From positions 1 to 46,251 of the forward strand of contig NZ_JAVFWO010000010.1 in assembly GCF_031085295.1 (NCBI RefSeq): 46,251 nt of DNA, written 5' to 3'. Within the stretch, counting starts at the first letter, position 1. Each line of letters starts with the position of its first letter. The DNA comes from Microbacterium psychrotolerans. GTDB lineage: Bacteria; Actinomycetota; Actinomycetes; Actinomycetales; Microbacteriaceae. The translations under genes and the position numbers were made by a program. The notes beneath the pieces are model-generated. The model saw only the letters and a program-made list of their open reading frames with translations. It searched no databases and was not told where the DNA came from. This document shows positions 33,520 to 42,383 of the stretch, piece by piece.

Positions 33520-33625
33520 GGCAGACGGCCCGCCGAGCGCGCGGAGCGCGGAATGACGTCGCGCCGCTCCCGGCCGCCGCCCAGTGGGATATGAACCATC
33601 CGCGCGAACCCGGACACTACAGGGT

Positions 33626-34162
33626 ATGGAAGATGATGACGCCTCCCTCTGGGAGCGGGTCCTGGCCGGCGACGAGGCCGCGCTGGCATTGCTGTTCGAC
33701 CGTCACGAGGCTCGTCTCTTCCGGCACGCACGCCGTCTGCTGACCGCGCGAGAGGATGCGAAGGATGCGGTGACGATCGGATTCTTCGAGCTCTGGCGCA
33801 AGCGGGAGTCGGTGCGCCTCGTGGACGGCTCGCCACTCCCGTGGCTGCTCAACACCGTCTCGAACTGCGCCCGCAATCTCGAGCGCTCCGGCCGCCGCTA
33901 CCGGACGCTCCTCGCACGAACGCCGGCCGCCGCGAACCCGGGAGCACCAGAAGGCCCGGACGAGACCGGTGTGCTCGCCGCTCTCAAGAGGCTGCCTGCT
34001 CGCGAGCAGAGCGTCGTGGTGCTGACGGTCCTGGAGGGTTATCCCGACCGGGCGGCGGCCGAGACGCTCGGTATCCCTGTCGGCACGGTGAAGTCGCGGC
34101 TCGCCCGCGCCAAGGCCAGGCTGCGCGAAGAGATGGCTTCGATCGAGGGAGCATGGGCATGA
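33626..34162 (+). CDS. ECF-family RNA polymerase sigma factor
   Basis: This 178-residue sigma-70-family protein has region 2 (LLFDRHEARLFRHARRLLTAREDAKDAVTIGFFELWRKRE) and region 4 (ALKRLPAREQSVVVLTVLEGYPDRAAAETLGIPVGTVKSRLARAKARL) and no region 1 or 3. It should direct RNA polymerase to a small regulon in response to an envelope or stress signal. The ATG at 33626 (MEDDDASLW) fits the usual N-terminus; an in-frame GTG at 33584 is an alternative. The stop overlaps the start of the next gene (ATGA), so the following membrane protein is probably its regulator. Confidence 0.92.
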   Translation: MEDDDASLWERVLAGDEAALALLFDRHEARLFRHARRLLTAREDAKDAVTIGFFELWRKRESVRLVDGSPLPWLLNTVSNCARNLERSGRRYRTLLARTPAAANPGAPEGPDETGVLAALKRLPAREQSVVVLTVLEGYPDRAAAETLGIPVGTVKSRLARAKARLREEMASIEGAWA

Positions 34163-35355
34163 ACGACGACCTCACCCCGCACGAGCAGGCAGAGATGCGG
34201 GATCTCGTCCTCGCCGGCGCGCAGCGCATCCGCCCCGCGGGCAAGCGCCAGGTGCGCATCGCCGCCGGCGCGATCGCGCTCGTGCTCATCGGCGTGGTGA
34301 GCGGCGGCGCGATCACGACCGCCGCGCTGCTCGGGTCCGACGCCCGGCCGGCGCCGGCGCCGACGACGAGCGAGACCCTGCCCACGCCGTCTCCGTCGCC
34401 GACCCGCGAGACGACCCCGACTCCGACCCCGACACCTACCACTCCGGCCGTATCAGCGGGGGGCGTCACACCCTTCGGCGGCGAATGCGCGAACGCGCTC
34501 GACGAGGCGAGCGTAGAGGCGGTCGCGAAGATCGACATGATGCTGTCCGACTACCGCTGGAAGACGGGCGCGAATGAGGTGCTCGGGGGAATCGACTGCG
34601 TCTGGGTGTCGGACGGCGTCTACCTCGCGGCCACCGCACATCTGATGGCCTATCCCGAGGCCGTGGTCGACGACGCTCTTCAGGCCGGCACCGCGACCGG
34701 GTGCGCGCCCGTCACCGAGGACGGGACCCAGGTCGAATGCACGGAGGCGGGCGTGGTCAGCGGCACATGGATGGTGGTCCGGGCCACAGGCCAAACGGAC
34801 TCCGTGACGGCGGTCGGTGTCGCCGGCCTCTTCGCGGAGGCGTCTCGCGGCCTGACCGATCACCCCGCTCCCAGCCCTGCGGCACGTACGGCCGAGTGGT
34901 GGGCGCTGCCCGACTGCGCTGCGATCGCCGCATCCATCGACCCCGCCGTGTACGGCTTCGAGCGCGTGGCACTGCTTGCCCAGAGCAGCCGCGGCGAGCC
35001 GACCGAGCGGCTGGAGGGCGTCGCGCTGTACGCGCGCGCCGCGAGTTGGTGCGAACTGCATTTCACATCGGGAAGTGGAGATACGACCTCGGGCGAGGTG
35101 GTCCGCATCGACGTCGTCCCTGGCGGCGCCATCGCGTTCCAGACGGCGCTCGACGCGACGGACGCGCAGCCGGTGACGGTCGACGGGGCAGAGGCCGCAG
35201 TGATCGCACCCGGACTCGACCGTTACGAGGGATCCGGCTCCGTGGTCGTCGCGACCGATGGCGTCAACGTCCTCATGGTGACGCCCGACTTCATCCGCAG
35301 CACGACGGACGCGCTTCCGCTCACCGCGGCTGTGCTCGCGCTCATGCACCCCTGA
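34159..35355 (+). CDS. Membrane-anchored protein coupled to the ECF sigma gene (putative anti-sigma partner)
   Basis: This 398-residue protein has a short cytosolic N-terminus of about 30 residues, one transmembrane helix (about 37-60), a Pro/Thr/Ser-rich extracytoplasmic linker (about 68-98) and a large outer domain (about 100-398) with Cys residues that could pair. Context and the ATGA overlap suggest it regulates the sigma factor, but I see no zinc anti-sigma motif (HxxxCxxC) in the short cytosolic part. The outer domain is not one I recognise. The ATG at 34159 is chosen because GAGGGA lies 8 bases upstream; ATG 34153 is too close to it. Confidence 0.8.
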   Translation: MNDDLTPHEQAEMRDLVLAGAQRIRPAGKRQVRIAAGAIALVLIGVVSGGAITTAALLGSDARPAPAPTTSETLPTPSPSPTRETTPTPTPTPTTPAVSAGGVTPFGGECANALDEASVEAVAKIDMMLSDYRWKTGANEVLGGIDCVWVSDGVYLAATAHLMAYPEAVVDDALQAGTATGCAPVTEDGTQVECTEAGVVSGTWMVVRATGQTDSVTAVGVAGLFAEASRGLTDHPAPSPAARTAEWWALPDCAAIAASIDPAVYGFERVALLAQSSRGEPTERLEGVALYARAASWCELHFTSGSGDTTSGEVVRIDVVPGGAIAFQTALDATDAQPVTVDGAEAAVIAPGLDRYEGSGSVVVATDGVNVLMVTPDFIRSTTDALPLTAAVLALMHP

Positions 35356-35489
35356 CTCCGCCACCCGGCCAGGTTCACCCACCCGGCGGCGCGGCTGCGC
35401 CCACGCGCATGGACGCTCGGCCCGACGCGCCGGCGCCGAGCGGGGGAGGTTGGGAAGATGCCGGGAGAGAGCGCGGCATCCGTGCGTCC

Positions 35490-35495
35490 TAGACT
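35490..35495 (+). promoter_or_regulatory. -10 TAGACT of proS
   Basis: TAGACT lies 8 bases before the GTG at 35504, so the mRNA would begin about two bases ahead of the start codon. No Shine-Dalgarno sequence is visible. Confidence 0.5.
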
Positions 35496-35503
35496 TGACC
35501 CTC

Positions 35504-37303
35504 GTGGTCACCCGTCTGTCGCACTTCTTCCTCCGCACGCTTCGTGAAGACCCCGCCGACGCGGAGGTGACGAGCCACCGGCTGCTCGTGCGCGCCGGTT
35601 ACATCCGGCGTGCCGCGCCGGGTGTGTTCACCTGGCTGCCGCTCGGGCTCAAGGTCAAGGCGAAGATCGAGAAGGTCATCCGCGACGAGATGACCAGGGC
35701 GGGCGCGTACGAGGTGCACTTCCCCGCCCTGCTGCCGCGCGACCCGTATGAGGCGTCCGGCCGCTGGACCTCGTACGGCGACGGCATCTTCCGCCTGCAG
35801 GACCGCAAGGGCGCCGACTATCTGCTCGCGCCGACGCACGAGGAGATGTTCACGCTGCTCGTCAAGGACCTGTATTCGTCGTACAAGGACCTGCCGCTGA
35901 CGATTTATCAGATCCAGGACAAGTACCGCGACGAGGCCCGGCCGCGTGCCGGCCTCCTGCGCGGGCGCGAGTTCACGATGAAGGACGCGTACTCGTTCGA
36001 CTACACCGACGAGGGGCAGGACACGTCGTACCAGTCGCAGCGCGACGCGTACGAGCGGATCTTCCAGGCGCTCGGACTCGAATACGTCATCGTCGCCGCC
36101 GACAACGGGCTGATGGGCGGCGCCCGCTCGGAGGAGTTCCTGCACCCGACGCCCGTCGGCGAGGACACGTTCGTCCGGTCTGCGGGCGGCTACGCCGCGA
36201 ACGTCGAGGCGTACACGACCACCGCACCGGCGCCGATCCCCTTCGACGGCACCGGCGCGCCGGTCATCTTCGACTCTCCGAACACTCCGACGATCCAGAC
36301 GCTGGTCGACCACGCGAACGCGCACCTCGACGCTCCCGCGTCGGGGATCGCCGGCCCCGCGACCGACGGTGCCGCGGAGTGGACGGCGGCGCACACGCTC
36401 AAGAACGTCGTGCTCGCGCTCACCCATCTCGACGGCACCCGCGAGCTGGTCGTCGTCGGCGTCCCCGGCGACCGCGACATCGACGACAAGCGCGTCGAGG
36501 TGGCCTTCGCGCCCGCGGCCGTCGAGCCCGCGACCGAGCAGGACTTCGAGAAGCATCCGCTGCTCGTGAAGGGGTACATCGGTCCGTGGTCCGAGACCGG
36601 GGCCGTGCTCGGCGAGGAGTCGGCGACGGGCATCCGCTACCTCCTCGACCCGCGTATCGCCGACGGCACGGCGTGGATCACCGGCGCCAACATCGACCAG
36701 AAGCACGTCCACACCCTCGTCGCCGGTCGCGACTTCGCCGGTGACGGTTTCGTCGAGGTCGCGAACGTGCGCGCCGGAGACCCGGCGCCCGACGGCTCCG
36801 GGCCGGTCGAGCTCGCTCGCGGTATGGAGATCGGACACGTCTTCCAGCTCGGGCGCTTCTTCGCCGAGACGCTGGGCCTCAAGGTGCTCGACGAGAACGG
36901 CAAGCTCGTCACCGTCACGATGGGCTCGTACGGCATCGGCGTCACCCGCATCCTGGCGATCATCGCCGAGCTCAACAACGACGACAAGGGCCTGATCTGG
37001 CCGCCCTCGGTGGCGCCGTTCGACGTCCACGTCGTCGCGGCGGGGCGTGAGGCCGGCATGTTCGACGTGGCCGAGAAGCTGTCGGCCGATCTGGAGGCAT
37101 CCGGCCTCGACGTGCTCTACGACGACCGTCCCAAGGTCTCTCCGGGCGTGAAGTTCGGCGACGCCGAGCTCGTCGGCGTCCCCAAGATCGTCATCGTCGG
37201 CCGTGGCGCCGCCGAGGGGCAGGTCGAGCTCTGGGACCGCCGCACCGGCGAACGAGAGGTCGTGTCCATCGCGGACGCGGTGGCGCGCCTCACGGCACGC
37301 TGA
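35504..37303 (+). CDS. proS: Proline--tRNA ligase, bacterial type with editing domain
   Basis: This 599-residue class II aminoacyl-tRNA synthetase charges tRNA-Pro. Motif 1 is in the N-terminal part (FTWLPLGLKVKAKIEKVIRDEM), motif 2 is KYRDEARPRAGLLRGREFTMKDAYSF, and motif 3 is GSYGIGVTRILAII. The YbaK-like editing domain that clears Ala-tRNA-Pro is inserted between motifs 2 and 3 (about 235-400), and the anticodon-binding domain is C-terminal (VVAAGREAGMF to the end). The GTG at 35504 gives the usual actinobacterial N-terminus VVTRLSHFFLRTLREDPADAEV; longer forms lack conservation. Confidence 0.97.
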   Translation: MVTRLSHFFLRTLREDPADAEVTSHRLLVRAGYIRRAAPGVFTWLPLGLKVKAKIEKVIRDEMTRAGAYEVHFPALLPRDPYEASGRWTSYGDGIFRLQDRKGADYLLAPTHEEMFTLLVKDLYSSYKDLPLTIYQIQDKYRDEARPRAGLLRGREFTMKDAYSFDYTDEGQDTSYQSQRDAYERIFQALGLEYVIVAADNGLMGGARSEEFLHPTPVGEDTFVRSAGGYAANVEAYTTTAPAPIPFDGTGAPVIFDSPNTPTIQTLVDHANAHLDAPASGIAGPATDGAAEWTAAHTLKNVVLALTHLDGTRELVVVGVPGDRDIDDKRVEVAFAPAAVEPATEQDFEKHPLLVKGYIGPWSETGAVLGEESATGIRYLLDPRIADGTAWITGANIDQKHVHTLVAGRDFAGDGFVEVANVRAGDPAPDGSGPVELARGMEIGHVFQLGRFFAETLGLKVLDENGKLVTVTMGSYGIGVTRILAIIAELNNDDKGLIWPPSVAPFDVHVVAAGREAGMFDVAEKLSADLEASGLDVLYDDRPKVSPGVKFGDAELVGVPKIVIVGRGAAEGQVELWDRRTGEREVVSIADAVARLTAR

Positions 37304-37381
37304 GCCTCGTCTGACCCCTGGGGTCGGAGCTGGTCCTCCGGACGCTCCGCCCGCGTCGGCCCGCGCACGCGCGGGACGTGG

Positions 37382-37387
37382 CAACGT
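37382..37387 (+). promoter_or_regulatory. -10-like CAACGT before the LOG-family gene
   Basis: CAACGT is six bases (GGAGGC) before the ATG at 37394. The spacer GGAGGC could also act as a short ribosome binding site, so leaderless translation is only one option. Confidence 0.35.
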
Positions 37388-37393
37388 GGAGGC

Positions 37394-38437
37394 ATGAACC
37401 ACAGCGCTGCGGTGCCCCCTGAGGTGACCGAGGACCTGCGCGGGATGCTCGCGGATGCCGGGATCACCGACAACGCCGATCTCGTCGCCCGCATCGTCGC
37501 GACCGGGATCGGCCTGGGCATGGACCGAGCAGACCGGCTCGACCTGAAGATCGCGAGCGCGGCCCTCACCGAGATGCGCGCCGCGTTCCAGCTGTTCGCG
37601 CCGTATGAGGACCTGCCCAAGGCCACGATCTTCGGCTCGGCTCGCACCCTCCCCGACGACGCGCTGTACCGGCAGGCCTCGGAGGTCGCCGCGGCACTGG
37701 CCGAGAGCGGATGGCTGGTCGTGACAGGCGCGGGTCCCGGGATCATGCAGGCGGCGGCGGAGGGAGCCGGTGCCCACAACTCCCTCGGCGTCTCGATCCG
37801 GCTTCCCTTCGAGGAGAAGCCGAACGCGATCGTCGGCGAGAACGCGCGGAACGTCACCATGAAGTACTTCTTCACGCGCAAGCTGATGCTCGTGAAGGAG
37901 TCGAAGGGCTTCGTGTGCGTGCCCGGCGGGTTCGGCACGCTTGATGAGATGTTCGAACTGCTCACGCTGCAGCAGACCGGAAAGGCCGACCCGACGCCGA
38001 TCGTGCTCCTGGACGCCCCGGGCGGAACGTTCTGGTCGGGACTCCGGCGCTTCGTCGACGACCACCTGCTGCCGTCGGGAGTCATCTCCGAGGGCGATTT
38101 CGATCGCGTCGTGGTGACGGACTCGGTCGAGTCCGCGGTGGCCGCGCTGACCGGCTTCTATCGCAACTACGACTCGCTGAGGTGGGTCGGCAAGCGCCTC
38201 GTGCTGCGTCTGAAGAGCGAGCCGACGGATGCCGAGGTCTCGGCGTTGAACGCCGAGTTCGGCGCCCTGCTCACCGAGGGGCGCATCGAGCGCCGCGGGC
38301 CGCTCCCGATCGAGCGTGAGGACGACGACCGCGTGGAGCTGCCGCGCCTGGTGCTGCGGCTCAACCAGTTCCGGGTGGGCGAGCTGTACCGCCTGATCGC
38401 TGCGGTCAACGCGCTGGACTCCGCGCCGCCGGCCTGA
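37394..38437 (+). CDS. LOG-family (TIGR00730-like) Rossmann-fold protein
   Basis: This 347-residue cytosolic protein has the LOG signature: TIFGSARTLPDDALYRQASEVAAALAESGWLVVTGAGPGIMQAAAEGA and, further on, FVCVPGGFGTLDEMFELLTLQQTGK (PGG-x-GT-x-x-E). LOG proteins release free bases from nucleoside monophosphates and include cytokinin-activating phosphoribohydrolases. The protein is longer than the roughly 190-residue single-domain enzymes, with an N-terminal helical part (about 1-60) and a C-terminal extension (about 260-347), like the larger type II group. It stands between proS and the PhoX-like gene. Confidence 0.9.
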   Translation: MNHSAAVPPEVTEDLRGMLADAGITDNADLVARIVATGIGLGMDRADRLDLKIASAALTEMRAAFQLFAPYEDLPKATIFGSARTLPDDALYRQASEVAAALAESGWLVVTGAGPGIMQAAAEGAGAHNSLGVSIRLPFEEKPNAIVGENARNVTMKYFFTRKLMLVKESKGFVCVPGGFGTLDEMFELLTLQQTGKADPTPIVLLDAPGGTFWSGLRRFVDDHLLPSGVISEGDFDRVVVTDSVESAVAALTGFYRNYDSLRWVGKRLVLRLKSEPTDAEVSALNAEFGALLTEGRIERRGPLPIEREDDDRVELPRLVLRLNQFRVGELYRLIAAVNALDSAPPA

Positions 38438-38547
38438 TGCGACGCGGGCGGACGCGGCGAGCGCGAATGACAGGGTCTGAGCCGGCGCGCGAGCCGCGGC
38501 ATCCGTCTCCTGTATGAGGTCGCCGCACGGGTCGTCTGGATGAGGCC

Positions 38548-38590
38548 GTTCTCATGCTTCCGTCGTTCGCCGTTCACCTGCGGTTCCGGT
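38548..38590 (+). promoter_or_regulatory. Possible PHO box upstream of the phoX-like gene
   Basis: GTTCACCTGCG at 38572-38582 is followed directly by GTTCCGGTGAG at 38583, giving GTTC units at an 11-bp period as in actinobacterial PhoP sites. Further GTTC units occur at 38548 and 38565, out of phase. It lies about 75 bases before the start of a phosphatase gene. Pattern-based only. Confidence 0.45.
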
Positions 38591-38661
38591 GAGCGTCGCC
38601 GCACGGGACGAGGCTGACGGCATTCCCGGCCGACGCCGCCATGCCTGCAGAGAGGGCCCTC

Positions 38662-40725
38662 GTGAGCATCATCGAAGGATTCCGCCGTTCCCTTCCCCTC
38701 GCCGACCACGCGCGCGGCAAGCGCCTCGCGGCGACGTGCCAGTACAAGTGCGCGAACGCGTGCCTCGGGCCGGAGTGCAATTCCTCGCACAACGAGACCT
38801 TCCAGGAGGTGGCCTCGGCTGCACTGTCGCGCCGTGCGCTCCTCGGTCTCGGCGCCGCAGGGGCCCTTGCGATCGCCGTCGGGGGTCTTCGGTCCCAGAC
38901 GCCGCTGTCGGCGCCCGGTTCCGCGGGCGCCGGAGGCGCGGGTGCGGCGTTCGCGCGTCCCGCGGGTGGGAGTCTGCCGTTCGATCCGATCGCCCCGGTG
39001 AACCGGCTCGTCGACGAGTTCACGGTTCCGTCGGGCTACACCTGGCGGCCCATCATCCGGTGGGGCGACCCCCTGTTCTCGAACGCTCCCGCCTTCGACA
39101 TCAACGGCCAGTCGCCCGCGGCTCAGGCCCTGCAGTTCGGCTACAACTGCGACTACCTCGACATCGTCGCCGACCCCAGCGGTAAGACGGGCGTCCTGGT
39201 GAACAACCACGAGTACGTCAACCCCGAGATCATGTTCCCGCCGTCGACCGACCCGGCAGAGCTGCAGCGCCGCGGCGACGTGTTCAAGGCGGCGCAGGGC
39301 ATGTCGGTCGTCGAGATCCGCCGCAAGCGCACGGGTGAGCCCTGGTCGTACGTCGTCGACGGTGCCCGCAACCGCCGGATCACGGTCGAGACCGTCTTCG
39401 AGCTGACCGGCCCCGCGGCCGGCAGCGACCTGGTGAAGACCGCCGCCGACCCCGAGGGTCGGTGGGTGCACGGCACGCTGGGCAACTGCGCAGGAGGCAC
39501 GACCCCGTGGGGCACGATCCTGTCGGGCGAGGAGAACTTCAACGGCTACTTCGCGTGGGCGGCCGACACCCCGGCCCAGAAGCGCTATCAGGCCACGCCG
39601 TCGACTTCCACCTCCACCGGGTGGGAGAAGTACGACCGCCGCTTCGACGCGCACAACGCCGAGTACGTCAACGAGCCCAACCGGTTCGGCTACATCGTCG
39701 AGATCGACCCTCAGGACCCGACGTCGACGCCCCGCAAGCACACCGCGATGGGCCGCTTCAAGCACGAGGGCGCCAACGTCATCGTCGCCGAAGACGGCCA
39801 CGTGGTCGCGTACATGGGCGACGACGAGCGCAACGACTACCTGTACAAGTTCGTGTCGAAGAACAAGATCTCAGGCTCGCGCAAGAAGAACATGCAGCTG
39901 CTGAGCGAGGGCGACCTGTATGTCGCCCAGTTCCGGGGCAACTCCCCGGCAGGCGAGATCGTCGGCACCGGAGCGCTTCCGAGCGATGGGCTGTTCGACG
40001 GCTCCGGCAGCTGGATCGCGCTCACGCAGAACGGTCAGAGCGTCGTGCCCGGCTTCACCACCGAGCAGGTCCTCGTCTACACGCGTCTCGCCGCGGACGC
40101 TGTCGGCGCGACGAAGATGGACCGCCCTGAGGACGTCGAGCCCAGCCCGAAGACGGGCAAGGTGTACCTGGCGCTCACCAACAACTCCGCCCGCTCCGCC
40201 GCGACGATCGACGAGACCAACCCGGTCACCGGCAACCGCTACGGGCATGTGGTGGAGCTCACCGAGACCGCGGGGCAGTCCGGCACCACGTTCGGCTGGA
40301 GCATCCTGCTGCTCTGCGGCGACCCCGCCACCTTCGCCAACTCGTATTTCGCCGGCTTCCCCAGGGAGCTCGTGTCACCGATCTCCTGCCCCGACAACGT
40401 CGCATTCGACTCGGCGGGCAATCTCTGGATCTCCACGGACGGCGCGCCCAGCACGATCGGCTACAACGACGGCCTCTTCCTCGTGCCGCTCGAGGGCGCC
40501 GAGCGCGGCCACGTGCAGCAGTTCTTGTCCGTACCGCGCGAGGCGGAGACCTGCGGCCCGGTGATCCACGACAAGGAGGGGCTCGTCTTCGTCGCGGTGC
40601 AGCATCCCGGTGAGGGCGGCACGTTCGCGGCGCCGACGTCACTGTTCCCCGACTACGGGTCGACCCTGCAAGGCGCCGTGCCGACCGCGCCGCGCCCGTC
40701 GGTTGTACAGGTCTACCGCGCCTGA
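38662..40725 (+). CDS. phoX: PhoX-type (DUF839) alkaline phosphatase-like protein, Tat-exported
   Basis: This 687-residue protein matches PhoX, a Ca2+/Fe-dependent phosphatase. After a Cys-rich start (Cys26, 30, 34, 39) it has a twin-arginine signal (SRRALLGLGAAGALAIAVGG, RR at 57-58). The mature part has VLVNNHEYVNPEIMFP, CAGGTTPWGTILSGEENFNGYF, RFGYIVEIDPQDPTSTPRKHTAMGRFKHEG and RPEDVEPSPKTGKVYLALTNN, all PhoX motifs. It should release phosphate from esters outside the membrane. The GTG at 38662 has AGAGAGGG about 5 bases upstream; the ATG at 38641 has none. A PHO-box-like repeat upstream suggests PhoP control. Confidence 0.93.
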   Translation: MSIIEGFRRSLPLADHARGKRLAATCQYKCANACLGPECNSSHNETFQEVASAALSRRALLGLGAAGALAIAVGGLRSQTPLSAPGSAGAGGAGAAFARPAGGSLPFDPIAPVNRLVDEFTVPSGYTWRPIIRWGDPLFSNAPAFDINGQSPAAQALQFGYNCDYLDIVADPSGKTGVLVNNHEYVNPEIMFPPSTDPAELQRRGDVFKAAQGMSVVEIRRKRTGEPWSYVVDGARNRRITVETVFELTGPAAGSDLVKTAADPEGRWVHGTLGNCAGGTTPWGTILSGEENFNGYFAWAADTPAQKRYQATPSTSTSTGWEKYDRRFDAHNAEYVNEPNRFGYIVEIDPQDPTSTPRKHTAMGRFKHEGANVIVAEDGHVVAYMGDDERNDYLYKFVSKNKISGSRKKNMQLLSEGDLYVAQFRGNSPAGEIVGTGALPSDGLFDGSGSWIALTQNGQSVVPGFTTEQVLVYTRLAADAVGATKMDRPEDVEPSPKTGKVYLALTNNSARSAATIDETNPVTGNRYGHVVELTETAGQSGTTFGWSILLLCGDPATFANSYFAGFPRELVSPISCPDNVAFDSAGNLWISTDGAPSTIGYNDGLFLVPLEGAERGHVQQFLSVPREAETCGPVIHDKEGLVFVAVQHPGEGGTFAAPTSLFPDYGSTLQGAVPTAPRPSVVQVYRA

Positions 40726-40740
40726 GCGACACCGACGAGA

Positions 40741-40776
40741 GATGCCGCGCCGCCTGGACTCAGGCGGCGCGGCATC
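40741..40776. terminator. Bidirectional terminator between phoX and the PNPOx-like gene
   Basis: A perfect 16-bp stem with loop GACT (arms 40741-40756 and 40761-40776) lies 15 bases after the phoX stop and 9 bases beyond the stop of the convergent gene, so it can end both transcripts. Confidence 0.85.
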
Positions 40777-40785
40777 GGGCTCCGG

Positions 40786-41307
40786 TCAGCAGCTGACCTT
40801 GCCGTGCGACATCGTGTCGTCGGGCGTGTCCTTCGTGACCAGCGACTTGAGCATGCCCGCAGCCGTGACGAGCTTGCCGTGCCGTGGCTCCCAGAACTCG
40901 CACTCCACGGGCGTCACGCGCAACAGCACCAGGCCGGGGGTGTCGAGTCCGTCCTCGAACCAGATGTCGAGGTCGGGGGAGTAGAGCTCCTTCATCTTCG
41001 CGTCGTCGCGCACCACCTCGGCGCGCCCGGCGACCGAGACGTAGCGATGCCCCTTCGGGTCGAGGTACGACAGCCCGACGTCGTGCTGCGGGTCGGCCTG
41101 CGCCTCGGCCACTTTGCCGGTCCCCGCGAGGGTGAAGAACCAGATGTCGCCCGCGTCGTCCATCTGCCGCGTGCTCATCGGACGGCTCACGAGATTGCCC
41201 GCGGCATCCCGCGTGGTGAGCATCGTGAAGTCGATGTCCTCGACCAGCTCCTTGACCCGGGCGATCGCCTCCGGGCCGGTGACGAGATCTTCCTCTGTGT
41301 GTGTCAT
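40786..41307 (-). CDS. General-stress / pyridoxamine 5'-phosphate oxidase-fold protein
   Basis: This 173-residue cytosolic protein belongs to the general stress protein 26-like group of the PNPOx split-barrel fold. Typical elements are FTMLTTRDAAGNLVSRPMSTRQM, DIWFFTLAGTGKVAEAQADP, VGLSYLDPKGHRYVSVAGRAEVV and a C-terminal VTPVECEFWEPRHGKL. It probably binds FMN or a similar flavin; it lacks the residues of true PNP oxidase, so the reaction is unknown. The ATG at 41307 may be read from a leaderless mRNA (GATCCT six bases upstream) or from the GAGG just before it. It converges with phoX. Confidence 0.88.
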   Translation of the reverse strand: MTHTEEDLVTGPEAIARVKELVEDIDFTMLTTRDAAGNLVSRPMSTRQMDDAGDIWFFTLAGTGKVAEAQADPQHDVGLSYLDPKGHRYVSVAGRAEVVRDDAKMKELYSPDLDIWFEDGLDTPGLVLLRVTPVECEFWEPRHGKLVTAAGMLKSLVTKDTPDDTMSHGKVSC

Positions 41308-41426
41308 GCCCTCAGGATCGGCGATGCCGCGGATCTCCTCCAGGGCATTGACAGCACGGATGCCGCGCCTCGACGTCGGCCGCGGCACCCGCATCTCTCC
41401 GCGGTCGAGGGCCCCTGTGCCCGCAC

Positions 41427-42245
41427 TCACATCCGCGCGACGCGGGCGCGGACCACCGTGAAGATCCCGTAGGCGATGAAGCCCACGCCGACCGTCCAGG
41501 CGAGAGCCGGACCCAACGGCAGGGCGAGGAGCGCGTCGACCGCACCGTCCAGCCCGCCGGCGGTCTCGGCGTCCGTCGCCACCGCGGCGATGAGGAGCAG
41601 AACCCCGACGATCGTCAGGGCCACGCCCTTCGCGACGAAGCCGACGACTCCGAGCGTCGTGAGCGTGCGCCCCCGCTTGCCGTCCGGGATCCGCATGCGT
41701 GTGCGGAAGCTCCGCATGACCCCCATCACGATGAACGCGATGCCGCCGATCCCTATCCCGAGCCCGATGAGCCCGAGCAGGATCGCTCCGCCGGGCACCT
41801 CCAGCAGTCCCCGGCTCGCGTCCTCGGCGGCCTCCTCGCCGTCGGGTCGCGCACCGATGGCCACCGCCGCCGAGATGATGCCCAGCGCGATGAAGACCGC
41901 GGCCTGCCCCCATTCGGCCAGCCGTCGGCCCCACTTGCGCGCGGCGCCCTTCGCGTCGCCCGACGGATCGCGCGCGAGGAGCCCTTCGGCCGCGTGCCAC
42001 ACGCCCAGCGCCCACAGTCCGAGGGCGATGAGCCACAGGATGACGAAGCCGGCGGGAGCGCCCGCCACCGCTTTCATCGCACCGGCCTGATCGCCCTCGC
42101 CGCGCCCGCCCGCGGCGAGCACGATCACGATGACGCCGATCAGGACGTGGATCACGCCGTTGGCGACGTATCCGGCCCGCGCCATGGCCTCGAAGGCGGT
42201 GCTGGACTCCGCTTCGCGGGCCAGCTGCTTCGCGTTCGCTTTCAC
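41427..42245 (-). CDS. DUF1206 membrane protein
   Basis: This 272-residue membrane protein has three repeats of a two-helix DUF1206 unit: the first begins MARAGYVANGVIHVLIGVIVIVLAA, the second is around WGQAAVFIALGIISAAVA, and the third begins GVVGFVAKGVALTIVGVLLLIAA. The function of DUF1206 proteins is not known; they are common in actinobacteria and seem to be stress-linked by context. The GTG at 42245 has TAGCGT exactly six bases upstream, so the mRNA is predicted to be leaderless. It is divergent from the HdeD-lipase fusion. Confidence 0.9.
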   Translation of the reverse strand: MKANAKQLAREAESSTAFEAMARAGYVANGVIHVLIGVIVIVLAAGGRGEGDQAGAMKAVAGAPAGFVILWLIALGLWALGVWHAAEGLLARDPSGDAKGAARKWGRRLAEWGQAAVFIALGIISAAVAIGARPDGEEAAEDASRGLLEVPGGAILLGLIGLGIGIGGIAFIVMGVMRSFRTRMRIPDGKRGRTLTTLGVVGFVAKGVALTIVGVLLLIAAVATDAETAGGLDGAVDALLALPLGPALAWTVGVGFIAYGIFTVVRARVARM

Positions 42246-42251
42246 GTGCTC

Positions 42252-42257
42252 ACGCTA
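42252..42257 (-). promoter_or_regulatory. -10 TAGCGT, leaderless promoter of the DUF1206 gene
   Basis: TAGCGT, then GAGCAC, then GTG at 42245 on the minus strand; the same hexamer as the APC permease promoter. Confidence 0.6.
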
Positions 42258-42370
42258 GACCCGGGATTCCGCCGGACGAGGGGCTTGACGCGGATCATGC
42301 GGGATGTCCGGGGAACGGCGATGGTTCGCCGTCCGCGGTGCGGCCTCAGTGGTCCATCGGCGGGCGGACC

Positions 42371-42376
42371 TATCAT
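42371..42376 (+). promoter_or_regulatory. -10 TATCAT before the HdeD-lipase fusion gene
   Basis: TATCAT is seven bases before the ATG at 42384. It overlaps the earlier in-frame ATG at 42375, which therefore would not be in the mRNA. Confidence 0.5.
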
Positions 42377-42383
42377 GGGGCGG

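Noticed and set aside
37313..37325. GACCCCTGGGGTC as a proS terminator
   Set aside because: The palindrome has a one-base loop and only six pairs, with no U-tract; too weak.
35489..38065. An 858-codon minus-strand open frame opposite proS and the LOG gene
   Set aside because: Antisense shadow with biased Val/Glu/Arg content and no recognisable family.
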